A stretch of 64,000 nucleotides of DNA, taken from NCBI GenBank assembly GCA_027627225.1, contig CM051033.1, positions 11,190,558-11,254,557 of the forward strand. Direction: 5' to 3'. Each line of letters opens with the position of its first letter. Within the stretch, counting starts at the first letter, position 1. Made by a program: the position numbers and the translations under genes. Below the pieces are notes generated by a model. It had not been told where the DNA came from. It saw nothing but the letters and a program-made list of their open reading frames with translations, and did no database searches. The stretch comes from Congeria kusceri (lineage: Eukaryota > Mollusca > Bivalvia > Myida > Dreissenidae). Positions 44,801 through 48,599 of the stretch are shown here, one piece after another.

Positions 44801-45467
44801 GGCAAGTAAACAACGATTTGTCGTTCTGATGCAGCGTATGAAACCACTGTGGCTAACGCCCTCATTCATATGCATCATAACTCCAAACTGTTGTTTATTG
44901 GCAAGTAAACAACGATTTGTCGTTCTGATGCAGCGTATGAAACCACTGTGGCTAACGCCCTCATTCATATGCATCATAACTCCAAACTGTTGTTTATTGG
45001 CAAGTAAACAACGATTTGTCGTTCTGATGCAGCGTATGAAACCACTGTGGCTAACGCCCTCATTCATATGCATCATAACTCCAAACTGTTGTTTATTGGC
45101 AAGTATACAACGATTTGTCGTTCTGATGCAGTGTATGAAACCACTGTGGCTAACGCCCTCATTCATAACTCCAAACTGTTGTTCATTAGCCACTAAGCAA
45201 ATCTAATCTAAAATTATTTATTAGATAAATGTTTTTTGTGGTTCTTGTGTTCGATTTTTGGGGGGGTTTAGTACCTATCGTTAACCTGATTTATGATGCA
45301 TTTATTCCAGCATTGTACATAAATCATGATGGTTGTTTCATGGAATAGACGTACTTACCGGGGTACTTACTTCGTTGAAACTATATTATTTTCTTTTTTC
45401 AGAGAAAGTCCGCCAAATACAAGAGAAGCTAGAAGAATTCATTGAAGCCTTGAATAGAGAGAAATGA
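1703..45467 (+). CDS. OPA1: OPA1, mitochondrial dynamin-like GTPase, C-terminal 582 residues (18 exons, joined; 5' exons outside window)
   Basis: OPA1 is the inner-membrane/intermembrane-space dynamin-family GTPase that drives mitochondrial inner-membrane fusion and cristae maintenance. I joined 1703-1774, 2283-2382, 3285-3415, 10228-10300, 10883-10955, 12911-13026, 13391-13455, 20857-20933, 21300-21392, 24928-25000, 28784-28942, 32131-32239, 33341-33474, 33831-33917, 38276-38392, 39194-39287, 40285-40395 and 45403-45467. This gives 1749 nt without internal stop, GT/AG at every intron and consistent phase. In order the protein shows G3 DLPG (residues 18-21), G4 TKVD (87-90), bundle-signalling and stalk helices, a tryptophan-rich paddle loop (W394, W397, W398, W400), a CxxC (C475/C478) and a charged GED helix. 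Length from G3 to the stop matches vertebrate OPA1 as I recall it. G1/G2, targeting signal and transmembrane segment must lie upstream. Mitofusin is excluded by the colinear match to OPA1 along the whole length. Confidence 0.96.
1775..2282. other. OPA1 intron, AT-rich, nothing recognised
   Basis: The sequence is simple intronic with short A and T runs. I see no repeat unit or conserved block apart from the splice sites at its ends. Confidence 0.5.
2283..2382 (+). CDS. OPA1: OPA1 exon b (GTPase, switch II to next helix)
   Basis: This exon has 100 nt and ends in phase 1. It encodes the helix ending in [12 protein letters not shown], nearly the same as the vertebrate segment. The residues just after G3 ([13 protein letters not shown]) are more divergent. 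The acceptor is CTTCAG and the donor is GTAAAG. Confidence 0.94.
2562..2895. repeat. Dispersed repeat R1, copy 1
   Basis: It shares long blocks with 25010-25440, including CACAACTTTTAGGATTTATC, GCTCGCCAAAGGCTTGCT and an end in GTGTCAGATCCTATATATA. No open frame is seen. The element type is unknown. Confidence 0.75.
3285..3415 (+). CDS. OPA1: OPA1 exon c (GTPase G4 motif)
   Basis: This exon has 131 nt and completes a split GAC codon. It encodes [13 protein letters not shown] followed by [17 protein letters not shown] is the G4 guanine-specificity motif. The acceptor is TTTTGTAG and the donor is GTAGGT. Translation runs on into the intron without a stop for about 50 codons, so a longer open frame exists, but the homology ends at the donor. 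Confidence 0.95.
3687..4618. mobile_element. hAT-like non-autonomous element (CAGGGGTTT ends)
   Basis: The inverted ends CAGGGGTTTTG and CGAAACCCCTG are flanked by direct AGTCT. It is 932 bp, AT-rich and lacks a transposase frame. Short CAGGGG-type termini suggest the hAT group. The clear target duplication is 5 bp, whereas 8 bp would be typical. Confidence 0.6.
4691..6302. repeat. 41-bp minisatellite, about 39 copies
   Basis: The unit contains AGAGTGAATGTTTAGCCCCA and AACAGGGTAGGTGAAGGG, with point variants and a few 40-bp units. It lies in the 6.8-kb OPA1 intron. Open frames across it on the minus strand are products of the periodicity. Confidence 0.95.
6303..7989. other. OPA1 intron, no firm feature
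   Basis: The sequence is mostly AT-rich. Around 7150-7330 it is GC-richer with repeated GCGCTT words. A 47-codon open frame at 7799-7942 starts [15 protein letters not shown] and is followed by a GTAACA donor-like site; it is described among the findings. Confidence 0.4.
7990..8300. repeat. About 104-bp direct repeat, 3 copies, each with an acceptor-like site
   Basis: Each unit carries TTTTCAG, then GGATACATTTCTCTTGCCAC or a close variant, then TGTTGTTGTG. Unit starts are near 8051, 8157 and 8258. One frame is open across all three and encodes a hydrophobic repeat. I do not call it a gene. Confidence 0.7.
8700..10173 (+). repeat. Foldback/tandem dispersed element R2, interrupted by a pogo-like element
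   Basis: About 140-bp units contain ACAGATATTCAATTAAAACT, GGTCATTATGTAAGTCACTG and CCAAGGCCCATAACTCTGA. The element ends in ATAGTCAAGCGC..GACAGCTCTTGTT. The same end occurs at 24300-24339, 37108-37143 and, reversed, at 50268. The unit sequence is split at 8783/9654. Confidence 0.75.
8784..9653. mobile_element. pogo/Tigger-like non-autonomous element
   Basis: The inverted ends CAGTGAAACCTGTC and GACAGGTTCTACTG are bounded by TA on both sides (8782-8783, 9654-9655). The termini resemble Tigger/pogo elements as I know them. The interior has more AAACCGAACxCTGT copies near both ends and no transposase frame. Removing 8784-9655 restores the surrounding R2 repeat. Confidence 0.8.
10228..10300 (+). 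CDS. OPA1: OPA1 exon d (end of GTPase domain)
   Basis: This exon has 73 nt and ends in phase 1. It encodes a helix followed by [20 protein letters not shown], the conserved stretch that closes the GTPase fold. The acceptor CTTTCAG is good, but the donor GTTGAC is weak. It follows a 6.8-kb repeat-filled intron. Confidence 0.94.
10573..10834. mobile_element. Compound-hairpin MITE, copy B
   Basis: This copy is full length, with the GATTAGCCTGTGC hairpin in each half and the shared CTTCCTTGAAACAGAAAATACC middle, in the reverse sense to copy A. It ends 48 bp before the exon at 10883. Confidence 0.85.
10883..10955 (+). CDS. OPA1: OPA1 exon e ([15 protein letters not shown] segment)
   Basis: This exon has 73 nt, entering in phase 1 and leaving in phase 2. 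It encodes the GNS..SIE.IREYE..FF..SKLLK block shared with vertebrate OPA1. The acceptor is GTTTTAG and the donor is GTGAGT. It lies between two copies of the hairpin MITE. Confidence 0.94.
10985..11216. mobile_element. Compound-hairpin MITE, copy C
   Basis: This copy has lost one internal hairpin arm in the left half, where GTCCCAGATTAGCACTTTCC replaces the full hairpin. The right half is intact. It starts 30 bp after the exon at 10883. Confidence 0.85.
11429..11531. repeat. Truncated R3 repeat (AAGCCCCCAC..GTCCATCCGTC)
   Basis: The start AAGCCCCCACTTTCAGGGTG is followed by GTCCATCCGTCTGTCC. It resembles fragments at 35160, 40468 and 63812. It probably continues past the hAT insertion at 11532. 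Confidence 0.5.
11532..12488. mobile_element. hAT non-autonomous element, copy 1, with intact 8-bp target duplication
   Basis: The inverted ends TAGGGATGGGACCGAATA and TTTGGTCCCATCCCTA are flanked by identical GTCAAAAT (11524-11531 and 12489-12496). That is the 8-bp target duplication typical of hAT transposons. It is 957 bp. It shares its interior with 21919-22819, in the opposite direction. No transposase frame is present. Confidence 0.9.
12714..12871. mobile_element. Compound-hairpin MITE, copy D (5' half only)
   Basis: This copy starts TGAGGCGCGTCGTGG and stops at AAATCCACTGTA in the middle of the element. The truncation lies 40 bp before the OPA1 acceptor at 12911. Confidence 0.85.
12911..13026 (+). 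CDS. OPA1: OPA1 exon f (bundle-signalling/stalk start)
   Basis: This exon has 116 nt and ends in phase 1. It encodes a helix ending in [17 protein letters not shown], very close to the vertebrate sequence. The acceptor CCTTTCAG lies about 40 bp downstream of a truncated hairpin MITE, and the donor is GTACGG. Confidence 0.94.
13391..13455 (+). CDS. OPA1: OPA1 exon g (stalk; [17 protein letters not shown])
   Basis: This exon has 65 nt and ends in phase 0. It encodes [17 protein letters not shown], almost unchanged from vertebrates. The acceptor is TCTCTTGCAG and the donor is GTATGC. The following 7.4-kb intron is filled by a higher-order tandem repeat. Confidence 0.95.
13747..15495. repeat. 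1749-bp higher-order tandem repeat, copy 1
   Basis: This copy comprises unique sequence, an embedded MITE (14049-14343), more unique sequence and about 770 bp of minisatellite with a unit like CTGTTAATGTCCCTTTAATT. The next copies start exactly 1749 bp apart. One visible difference from the later copies is A instead of T near 13860. Confidence 0.95.
14049..14343 (-). mobile_element. CAGGGGCGTAGCTT-ended MITE inside the macro-unit
   Basis: The inverted ends CAGGGGCGTAGCTT and AAGCTACGCCCCTG surround 295 bp, with TGGGT directly on both sides. It is carried along in all four macro-units (repeat positions +1749, +3498, +5247). Related copies in the other orientation lie at 32271 and 46243. It is probably hAT-type. 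Confidence 0.8.
15496..17244. repeat. 1749-bp higher-order tandem repeat, copy 2
   Basis: It appears identical to copies 3 and 4 over all I compared, including irregular minisatellite units. A 111-codon minus-strand frame recurs in each copy (14316, 16065, 17814, 19563) and has no features of a protein family. Confidence 0.95.
17245..18993. repeat. 1749-bp higher-order tandem repeat, copy 3
   Basis: This copy has the same structure and length as copy 2, with the minisatellite running straight into the AAAGTAAACAAATACTC start of the next copy. Confidence 0.95.
18994..20307. repeat. 1749-bp higher-order tandem repeat, copy 4 (3' part diverges)
   Basis: This copy follows the others until about 20307 within the minisatellite. 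From there the unit order differs and the array continues as an independent stretch up to the exon at 20857. Confidence 0.9.
20308..20850. repeat. Minisatellite (CTGTTAATGTCCCTTTAATTG unit) abutting an OPA1 acceptor
   Basis: It holds about 19 units of 26-33 bp, several with a CACCGTAATTGCTGTAATATA insert. The final unit, CTGTTCATGTCCCTTTCAG, is the acceptor of the exon at 20857. Confidence 0.92.
20857..20933 (+). CDS. OPA1: OPA1 exon h (stalk; [15 protein letters not shown])
   Basis: This exon has 77 nt and ends in phase 2. It encodes [19 protein letters not shown], a conserved stalk helix. Its acceptor CCCTTTCAG is the last, modified unit of the upstream minisatellite. The donor is GTAATC. 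Confidence 0.95.
21090..21690. repeat. Old tandem duplication flanking exon i (period about 369 bp)
   Basis: TTCCATTCATTGAATATC, CCATGTGCTCTT, ATATCCAAGTG.GATGATTGGATAA and GCAGATTAATTT recur in order at about 21131-21290 and 21500-21660. The second copy runs into a decayed equivalent of the exon's acceptor. The exon itself is not recognisably preserved in the second copy. Confidence 0.8.
21300..21392 (+). CDS. OPA1: OPA1 exon i (stalk; [19 protein letters not shown])
   Basis: This exon has 93 nt, entering and leaving in phase 2. It encodes [19 protein letters not shown] and NIYVPAAQ segments matching the vertebrate LW..VSTHVIENIYLPAAQ region. The acceptor CCAAACCAG has a modest pyrimidine tract and the donor is GTGGGT. 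Its upstream intron sequence is repeated about 369 bp further on. Confidence 0.92.
21919..22819. mobile_element. hAT non-autonomous element, copy 2 (inverted)
   Basis: The ends TAGGGATGGGACCGAATA and TATTCGGTCCCATCCCTA are flanked by ACCTTAAG and ATCTTAAG (7 of 8 identical). It is 901 bp. The interior is the reverse of 11532-12488, including the AGGCAGGAAATACAACTTGA block. No transposase frame is present. Confidence 0.88.
23075..23261. mobile_element. Compound-hairpin MITE, copy E (5' truncated)
   Basis: The left terminus and most of the first hairpin are missing. The middle (CTTCCTTG..TCTTCTAAACAT) and right half through CCCACTACGCGCCT remain, with more substitutions than in other copies. 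Confidence 0.8.
23368..24339 (+). repeat. Foldback/tandem element R4, copy 1
   Basis: It begins AGCTCGACTATTCGAAGAGT and ends near TTTGAATAGTCAAGCGC, so the ends are inverted. Between them are about 130-bp units with AACTTCAAAACTACATAAGT and AGGGGCAACATTACCCATAA. The last bases form a GCTGTCC..GACAG hairpin plus CTTGTT. This could be a Helitron-like 3' end, but I could not define the 5' end well enough to claim it. Confidence 0.7.
24815..24955 (+). repeat. 71-bp tandem duplication of an OPA1 acceptor and exon start
   Basis: 24815-24884 and 24886-24955 are identical over 70 bp. Both hold TTTCAG followed by the first 28 nt of exon j. Use of the first copy reads into TCG TGA. The identity implies a recent event or an assembly error. 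Confidence 0.95.
24928..25000 (+). CDS. OPA1: OPA1 exon j (stalk; [13 protein letters not shown])
   Basis: This exon has 73 nt and ends in phase 0. It encodes [20 protein letters not shown], aligned to vertebrate [20 protein letters not shown]. The same acceptor and first 28 nt occur 71 bp upstream, but using that copy leads to a TGA. The downstream acceptor is therefore the productive one. The donor is GTAAAG. Confidence 0.92.
25010..25440. repeat. Dispersed repeat R1, copy 2
   Basis: It aligns in order with 2562-2895 (CACATGCTA, ATTACGAAT, CACAACTTTTAGGATTTATC, GCTCGCCAAAGGCTTGCT, TTTGTGTCAGATCC). Its last about 30 bp are the unit of the following tandem array. Confidence 0.75.
25425..26035. 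repeat. 29-30-bp tandem array, about 21 copies
   Basis: The unit is TGTGTGTCAGATCCTATATA plus AATGCCATG. Variation sits mainly in the TGTGTG/TTCATG part. It starts exactly at the end of R1 copy 2. Confidence 0.93.
26326..26850. repeat. Trinucleotide microsatellite (GTA/GTT)n
   Basis: About 525 bp of GTAGTAGTT-type triplets keep all frames open, giving poly-valine on one strand and poly-leucine on the other. These are not genes. Confidence 0.97.
27098..27185. repeat. 18-bp tandem array, about 5 copies
   Basis: The unit is AGTTGTAACAATAGCATT. It lies in the intron before exon k. Confidence 0.9.
27627..28625. mobile_element. TA-flanked element (CTGTAAAACCATT ends)
   Basis: CTGTAAAACCATTAATAATCG and the reverse of CGAATATAAATGGTTTTGCAG are inverted. 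TA borders both ends (27625-27626, 28626-28627). It is 999 bp without a transposase frame. The family is unknown; Tc/mariner-type target use is inferred from TA only. Confidence 0.75.
28784..28942 (+). CDS. OPA1: OPA1 exon k (stalk to paddle)
   Basis: This exon has 159 nt (53 codons) in phase 0. It encodes the [13 protein letters not shown] helix and a charged linker leading to the paddle, ending in WDPKAEESL. The acceptor is TTCTGCAG and the donor is GTAAGC. Its 3' third is copied twice in the next intron. Confidence 0.93.
28990..29320. repeat. Foldback element of the R5 family
   Basis: GTTTATCTGTAATAAACAACG..TCTGATGCG and CGCATCAGAAC..CGTTATCTGTAAA-type arms pair around GGGCTAACGCCCTCGCGG. 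The sequence shares ATTGTTGTTTAT, TTCTGATGC and CTAACGCCCTC with the 99-bp satellite at 42185 and with 53420 and 57970. Confidence 0.7.
29353..29406 (+). pseudogene. Partial copy of OPA1 exon k tail (open, donor kept)
   Basis: ACAGTCATAGACTCGTCCAA through CACCACTGGGACC to GAGAGTCTG, then GTGGGT, copies the last 18-20 codons of exon k with a small deletion. It stays open and retains a possible donor. It has no good acceptor of its own. Confidence 0.8.
29611..29882. mobile_element. Palindromic MITE (CCAGAAACATCTTAAG ends)
   Basis: GGGGTCGTAGTCCAGAAACA and the reverse of TGTTTCTGGAATATGGCCCC are inverted over at least 25 bp. The interior is AT-rich. The target duplication is not clear. Confidence 0.7.
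30041..30099 (+). pseudogene. Second, decayed copy of OPA1 exon k tail
   Basis: ATGGCCATCTTAGACTCCTCG, TACTGGGACACAGAAGCC and GGAGAGTATG align to the same exon tail. The copy carries a TAG and no clean GT at the equivalent donor position. Confidence 0.7.
30139..31760 (+). repeat. Tandem dispersed repeat R6, about 10 units of 130-150 bp
   Basis: Units contain TTCACCAAACTTCATG, ATAATATCT.GGCCAAGTT, GGAATTGTGGAGTTATGGCC and GGCCTTTTAAGCGGTTTCCG. The first unit starts TATGTCCCCCATCGAAG. A deletion-type partial unit lies near 30915. Open frames across it have no family resemblance. Confidence 0.85.
32131..32239 (+). CDS. OPA1: OPA1 exon l (paddle; [16 protein letters not shown])
   Basis: This exon has 109 nt and ends in phase 1. 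It encodes [20 protein letters not shown] and [12 protein letters not shown], the most conserved part of the paddle region. The acceptor is CATTTCAG and the donor is GTATGG. A hAT-like MITE starts 32 bp after the donor. Confidence 0.95.
32271..32601 (+). mobile_element. CAGGGGCGTAGCTT-family MITE, partly deleted
   Basis: It begins CAGGGGCTCTACATTTTTTC (the terminus has lost about 20 bp) and ends AAGCTACTCCCCTG. The interior matches the reverse of 14049-14343. It begins 32 bp after the OPA1 donor at 32240. Confidence 0.75.
32845..33246. repeat. Two adjacent large stem-loops
   Basis: The first pairs CTTAATCTCAAAATTAGTCT with its reverse near 32960. The second pairs GACGGCCAGTTAAGCTAACAG near 33028 with CTGTTAGCTTAATTGGCCGT near 33207. 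Both look like foldback insertions in the intron before exon m. Confidence 0.7.
33341..33474 (+). CDS. OPA1: OPA1 exon m (paddle membrane-insertion loop)
   Basis: This exon has 134 nt and ends in phase 0. It encodes [17 protein letters not shown] and then HELEKLL. The segment aligns to the vertebrate GPDWKKRWLYWKNRT membrane-insertion loop. The aromatic residues are kept or increased, while the basic KKR is replaced by EQW. The acceptor is TGTTTCAG and the donor is GTATGA. Confidence 0.92.
33831..33917 (+). CDS. OPA1: OPA1 exon n ([18 protein letters not shown])
   Basis: This exon has 87 nt (29 codons) in phase 0. It encodes [20 protein letters not shown], aligned to vertebrate [20 protein letters not shown]. 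The acceptor is ATTTTCAG and the donor is GTAAGT. Confidence 0.94.
33918..35040. other. OPA1 intron, AT-rich, weak repeat borders
   Basis: TAGTGTAGGTCGGTAGGG near 34207 and TAGGGTAGGTCGGGTAACC near 35024 are direct near-copies that may bound one insertion of about 820 bp. I recognise nothing else. Confidence 0.35.
35040..35560. repeat. R3-type repeat fragment
   Basis: TATGCCCCCACCAAGTGGAAGGCATT, split by two substitutions from the copy at 40468, is followed by GTCTGTCCGTTTGTCC. The 3' end is not defined. Confidence 0.45.
35932..37143 (+). repeat. Foldback/tandem element R4, copy 2
   Basis: It has the same start (AGCTCGACTATTAGAAGAAT), the same about 130-bp units (seven or so) and a better preserved end, TTTGAATAGTCGAGCGTGC plus GACAGCTCTTGTT. 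It lies in the same orientation as copy 1, inside the intron before exon o. Confidence 0.75.
37144..37734. other. OPA1 intron, nothing recognised
   Basis: This is ordinary AT-rich intron between R4 copy 2 and the 48-bp array. Confidence 0.4.
37735..38275. repeat. 48-bp tandem array, about 11 copies, ending at an OPA1 acceptor
   Basis: The unit is TTTGAAACCATCTGTGCTAA, then GTTAGACTGAATTTCAGGC and a TTCCGCCCCC part. Each unit contains a TTTCAG. The last, changed to GACTGTATTTCAG, is the acceptor of exon o. Confidence 0.94.
38276..38392 (+). CDS. OPA1: OPA1 exon o (CxxC segment)
   Basis: This exon has 117 nt (39 codons) in phase 0. It encodes [17 protein letters not shown] and [11 protein letters not shown], aligned to vertebrate CNLCRRGFYYY; the CxxC is kept. 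The acceptor TATTTCAG is formed by the last unit of a 48-bp tandem array. The donor is GTAAGG. Confidence 0.95.
38393..38841. other. OPA1 intron before the SINE, nothing recognised
   Basis: This is AT-rich intron with no array or conserved block. Confidence 0.4.
38842..39124 (+). mobile_element. tRNA-derived SINE
   Basis: The head has a Pol III A box (TAGCTCAGTTGGTAGAG) and B box (GAGTTCGAAACCC) in tRNA spacing. A body follows, and the tail ends ACTGAAATACTGTT..AAACGG and short CAAA repeats. The tail resembles a widespread bivalve SINE tail as I recall it. It is not a functional tRNA: the acceptor-stem pairing is poor and the body is fused on. Confidence 0.85.
39194..39287 (+). CDS. OPA1: OPA1 exon p ([11 protein letters not shown])
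   Basis: This exon has 94 nt and ends in phase 1. It encodes [20 protein letters not shown], aligned to vertebrate ECNDVVLFWRIQRMLAITA. The acceptor is CTCCCTCAG and the donor is GTGAGA. Confidence 0.95.
39382..39647. mobile_element. Compound-hairpin MITE, copy F
   Basis: This copy is full length, with worn inner hairpins (TTGCAAGTGCAGTCCACACAG). It starts 94 bp after the donor of exon p. Confidence 0.83.
39648..40149. other. OPA1 intron between MITE copies F and G, nothing recognised
   Basis: This is AT-rich intron with no array or conserved block. Confidence 0.4.
40150..40270. mobile_element. Compound-hairpin MITE, copy G (internal deletion)
   Basis: Both outer termini are present (GTCGTGGGAAAACC and GGTTTTCTCACGACGCC). 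The middle and most of the inner hairpins are gone, leaving one 121-bp hairpin that ends 14 nt before exon q. Confidence 0.85.
40285..40395 (+). CDS. OPA1: OPA1 exon q (GED helix)
   Basis: This exon has 111 nt and ends in phase 1. It encodes [17 protein letters not shown] and [13 protein letters not shown], the GTPase-effector coiled coil. The acceptor AATTCCAG lies 14 nt after the end of an internally deleted hairpin MITE. The donor is GTATGT. Confidence 0.94.
40466..40860 (+). repeat. R3-type repeat fragment
   Basis: It starts TATGCCCACCCGTGGAAGGC, then GTCCATTAGTCCGTCCTGCC. The middle has ACTCTGTTTTGTATTTTGGC, shared with R4 units. No coding potential is seen. Confidence 0.5.
40978..41046. 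repeat. About 24-bp direct repeat, 3 copies
   Basis: The unit is TTTGTGTCAGCCCACGAGAT with small changes. It lies in the last intron. Confidence 0.8.
41674..41936. mobile_element. Compound-hairpin MITE, copy H (best preserved)
   Basis: The outer ends GTGGCGCGTCGTGAGAAATC and CCCACGACGCGCC and both inner hairpins (GATTAGCCTGTGCAGTC/GCACAGGCTAATC) are nearly intact. It is a good reference copy for the family. Confidence 0.88.
42185..45190. repeat. 99-bp satellite, about 30 copies, in the last OPA1 intron
   Basis: The unit contains ACGATTTGTCGTTCTGATGC, GAAACCACTGTGGCTAACGC and CATATGCATCATAACTCC. The two sides are near-inverted, so each unit can fold as a hairpin. Because 99 is a multiple of 3, frames stay open on both strands (up to 765 codons at 42896-45193). 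These are by-products of the period, not genes. Confidence 0.95.
45403..45467 (+). CDS. OPA1: OPA1 exon r (C-terminus and stop)
   Basis: This exon has 65 nt including the TGA at 45465-45467. It encodes [17 protein letters not shown] and a short charged end, matching the C-terminus of vertebrate OPA1. The acceptor is TTCTTTTTTCAG. It follows a 5-kb intron holding the 99-bp satellite. Confidence 0.95.
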
Positions 45468-46242
45468 AATTACTTATGTGATATAGGACTTTATTCATAC
45501 ATTATTTTGTTAAGATTGTGCGATGACATTTGTTGAATACGATGGATAACAATTCCTAGCAACTGCATGTAATAACACACTTGTGTGTTCTATTTATACA
45601 ATCGGTTAAAAAACAACATTTTGTTTGTCAACTTATGAATTGAAGAAACTGTGTGAACTTCAGCATTGGTTCTTCGAATTTTAAAAATTAATTAATGGGT
45701 ACATAGATGTTTGAAGTTAAATATTGGCACAAATGATTACAAAGAACCACCCATAGCCAGATACGGTCAAACTGCCCTGCCCCCTGGCAACCTTCACATT
45801 TTATGCAATTTATTTTGGTGAACTAGTTTATATTTAGATTGTTTCATAGAAAAAACAAAACATTTCAGCATCATGTGTGAATAATATGATGTAAATGTTG
45901 TGAGCTTTAAGATGAGAATAAAAAAAACTAAAACATTTTTATTGGCCATAATTAATGTATGTAGAACTGAATTTTGAAACATTAGCTTCTATAACTGTTA
46001 ATACAACATGTATGATATATTTTGGTATTACAATTTAAAATTTATATAGAAAAATATTAGATTAATATTTCTCAGCAAGTCAATTAATGGTAAGTAAATC
46101 TACATTTATCGATACATTCTGAGATTTCTGTTTAACTCAAGTTTTTAGCAAAATTATAAGGTTTTCAGCAGTATTATATTTTCCATTAGCATATTTTCAT
46201 TGAGCATAATGATTGTAATCATGTAAAAGCATCTTCATTTTC
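45468..46242 (+). other. Probable OPA1 3' UTR and downstream sequence
   Basis: The stretch is AT-rich after the stop codon. An AATAAA at 45917-45922 is the most plausible poly(A) signal. The transcript end is not visible. Confidence 0.5.
45917..45922 (+). terminator. OPA1: Candidate OPA1 poly(A) signal
   Basis: This is a canonical AATAAA 450 bp after the stop. Several variant hexamers also exist nearby, so the call is tentative. Confidence 0.35.
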
Positions 46243-46596
46243 AGGGGCGTAGCTTCCTTTAGGCACTAAAGGCAAGTGCCTATACATTTTTTCCAGAGAT
46301 GAAAAATTTAAATATGCCAAAAATGCAATAAAAACAAGAGGGGGAATGGGGGTGAGGGGATCTTTCTTGGCTGTTTTGATACTTCATTGTTTAACGAGTT
46401 GATTACGTCAATATGAAATAAATTTAATGAAACACAAGCTTATTTTACAAGAATCGGGGTTTAGCTGAAGTTAGTTGTTTGTAGCCACATACGAGTATAA
46501 ACACTCCTGGCCCAAATTATCGATTACAGCCTCATTTTGTAGATTCCGCCTATTGTGCCTATACATTGTTTTAAACCAAGCTATGCCTCTTATTTG
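46243..46596 (+). mobile_element. CAGGGGCGTAGCTT-family MITE
   Basis: It starts CAGGGGCGTAGCTTCCTTTA and ends AAGCTATGCCTCTT (worn). The interior matches 32271-32601 and the reverse of 14049-14343, including GTTTGTAGCCACATACGAGT. Confidence 0.82.
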
Positions 46597-46689
46597 CTAT
46601 TGAAGTTGTTACATAATTGAGATAATTTCATAATATTGGTACATTTTAACTACAGGTGACACCATGACCTTTACACATACATCTGTACT

Positions 46690-47050
46690 GTCGGATTGAA
46701 ATATTTGTGTATAAACAATACATTCAAACTGCAAATAATTATATTTGCAAGGATTCTGTGGGTCTTCAATTAAATCGATGGCATTGGGTGTGCATAATTT
46801 GTGGGGTAGACTATGTAACTATACAAATATAACAGTGAAAAAATATTATCTTTGTGTACATCTGTAAAGTAGGATTTAAACATGTGTATCAAAACAGTGA
46901 AGGCTAAATGCAAATAATTATATTTGCAATTATTCTGTAGGTTTTTAATTTAATCAGTGGCATCTGGGGTGCATAATTTCTGTTGTAGACTATCATATTT
47001 AAATATTATGCAAATATTACAATGTATTTTGGATTTTTTAAAAGTACTTT
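46690..47050. repeat. Two-copy direct repeat, 179-bp period
   Basis: GCAAATAATTATATTTGCAA, ATTCTGT.GGT..TCAATT and GGTGTGCATAATTT..TGT recur in order at 46730 and 46910. Confidence 0.75.
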
Positions 47051-47342
47051 ATATAATTCATGGCCAGCAGATTTGTTGTTGCCTTGTGATTTGGATTTAA
47101 TGAACACATACATGTACCATTATTCGTAAAGCACTACTGTGTTTTTCGCCTAACAAAACCCTTTCATACCTAGTTAATGTGTTCCAAGCGAAGAATCGTT
47201 GAATGAATAACAAATGTTGTATTTATGTTGTTACCTATTATTTACTATTCTTTCCAAACAAAGATTAGACAATTAAAACCTCATTCCTTTATTACCAGAT
47301 TCAGTGCAATATTGTTTTTCAGTACCTTTTGCCTTCTGTTGC

Positions 47343-48003
47343 TTGCACTCTAAATTCAACGTGGTTTCCAGTACAAACTCAATGTGGTTTCCAGTACAGA
47401 CTCAGTGTGGTTCCCAGTAAAGACTCCATATGGTTTCCAGTACAGACTCAGTGTGGTTTCCAGTACAGGTTCAATGTGGTTTATAGTACAGATTCAATGT
47501 GGTTTCCAGTACATACATAATGTGGTTTCCAGTCCAGACTCTAATGTGGTTTCCACTACAGACTCAGTGTGGTTTCCAGTCCAGACTCAATATGGTTTCC
47601 AGTCCAGACTCAATGTGGTTTCCAGTAGAGACTCAATATGGTTTCCAGTAGATACTCAATATGGTTTCCAGTAGAGACTCAATATCAGTAGAGACTCAAT
47701 ATGGTTTCCAGTACAGACTCAATATGGTTTCCAGTACAAACTATGTGGTTTCCAGTACAGACTCTATGTGGTTTCCAGTAGAGACTCAATATGGTTTCCA
47801 GTAGAGACTCTATGTGGTTTCCAGTACAGACTCTTTGTGGTTTCCAGTACAGACTCCACATTGCTAGATGTGGTTTCCATTACAGACTATGTGGTTTCCA
47901 GTACAGACTCAATATGGTTTCCAGTAGAGACTCTATGTGGTTTCTAGTACAGATTCGATGTGGTTTCCAGTACAGACTCGATGTGGTTTCCAGTACAGAC
48001 TCA
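47343..48003. repeat. Minisatellite S1 (GTGGTTTCCAGTACAGACTCA), array 1
   Basis: About 21-bp units run for 660 bp, followed directly by S2. The same family recurs at 57298 and 61795. Confidence 0.93.
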
Positions 48004-48017
48004 ACCCAGCCAGCATA

Positions 48018-48560
48018 AATATATGGGACCCATATGGGTCCAATATAAGCTACCATATGGGGCCTGTATGGGCTAACGATGGGTCCTATATGGGGTAGCC
48101 ATATAGGTCCAATATGGGCTTCGATATGGGTCCTGTATGGGCAACCCATATGGGGCCAAGTGGGATTTTGCAAACTGTTTTTGCATGGGTTGCGATATGG
48201 GACCTGTGTGGGTCCCATTTGGACCCAAGGTGGGTCCAATATCGGCTACCCATATGGGTCCAATATTGGCTTCGATATGGGTCCTTTATAGGCATCCCAT
48301 ATGGGGCCATGTGGGATTTTGCAAACTGTTTCTGCATGGGTCCCAAATGGGTTGCATTATGGGATACATGTGGGTTCTATATGGATCCAAGATGGGCCCC
48401 ATTATAGGCTACCCATTTGGGACCCATGCAAAAGGTGTTTGCAAAATTCCACTTGGCCCCATATGAGCTGCCCAAGTTGGACCCATCCAGGTTTCGATAT
48501 GGGTCCTCTTTGGGCATCCTATATGGGACCCAGTTGGGTTTTGCTAACACTGTTTGCATG
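48018..48560. repeat. Minisatellite S2 (CCATATGGG/TGGGTCC words), array 1
   Basis: Units of GGGTCCAATATGGGCTACCCATATGG type include the palindrome CCATATGG. A longer subunit with GATTTTGCAAACTGTTT.TGCATGGG recurs at about 140 bp. Confidence 0.9.
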
Positions 48561-48599
48561 GGTCCCATGTAGGTTTCGTTTATGTAAAGGTCCTGTTTG

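Noticed and set aside
1703..45467. Equal length (1749) of the OPA1 coding part and the macro-repeat period
   Set aside because: The coding length depends on where the window starts, and the repeat contains no OPA1 sequence, so this is coincidence.
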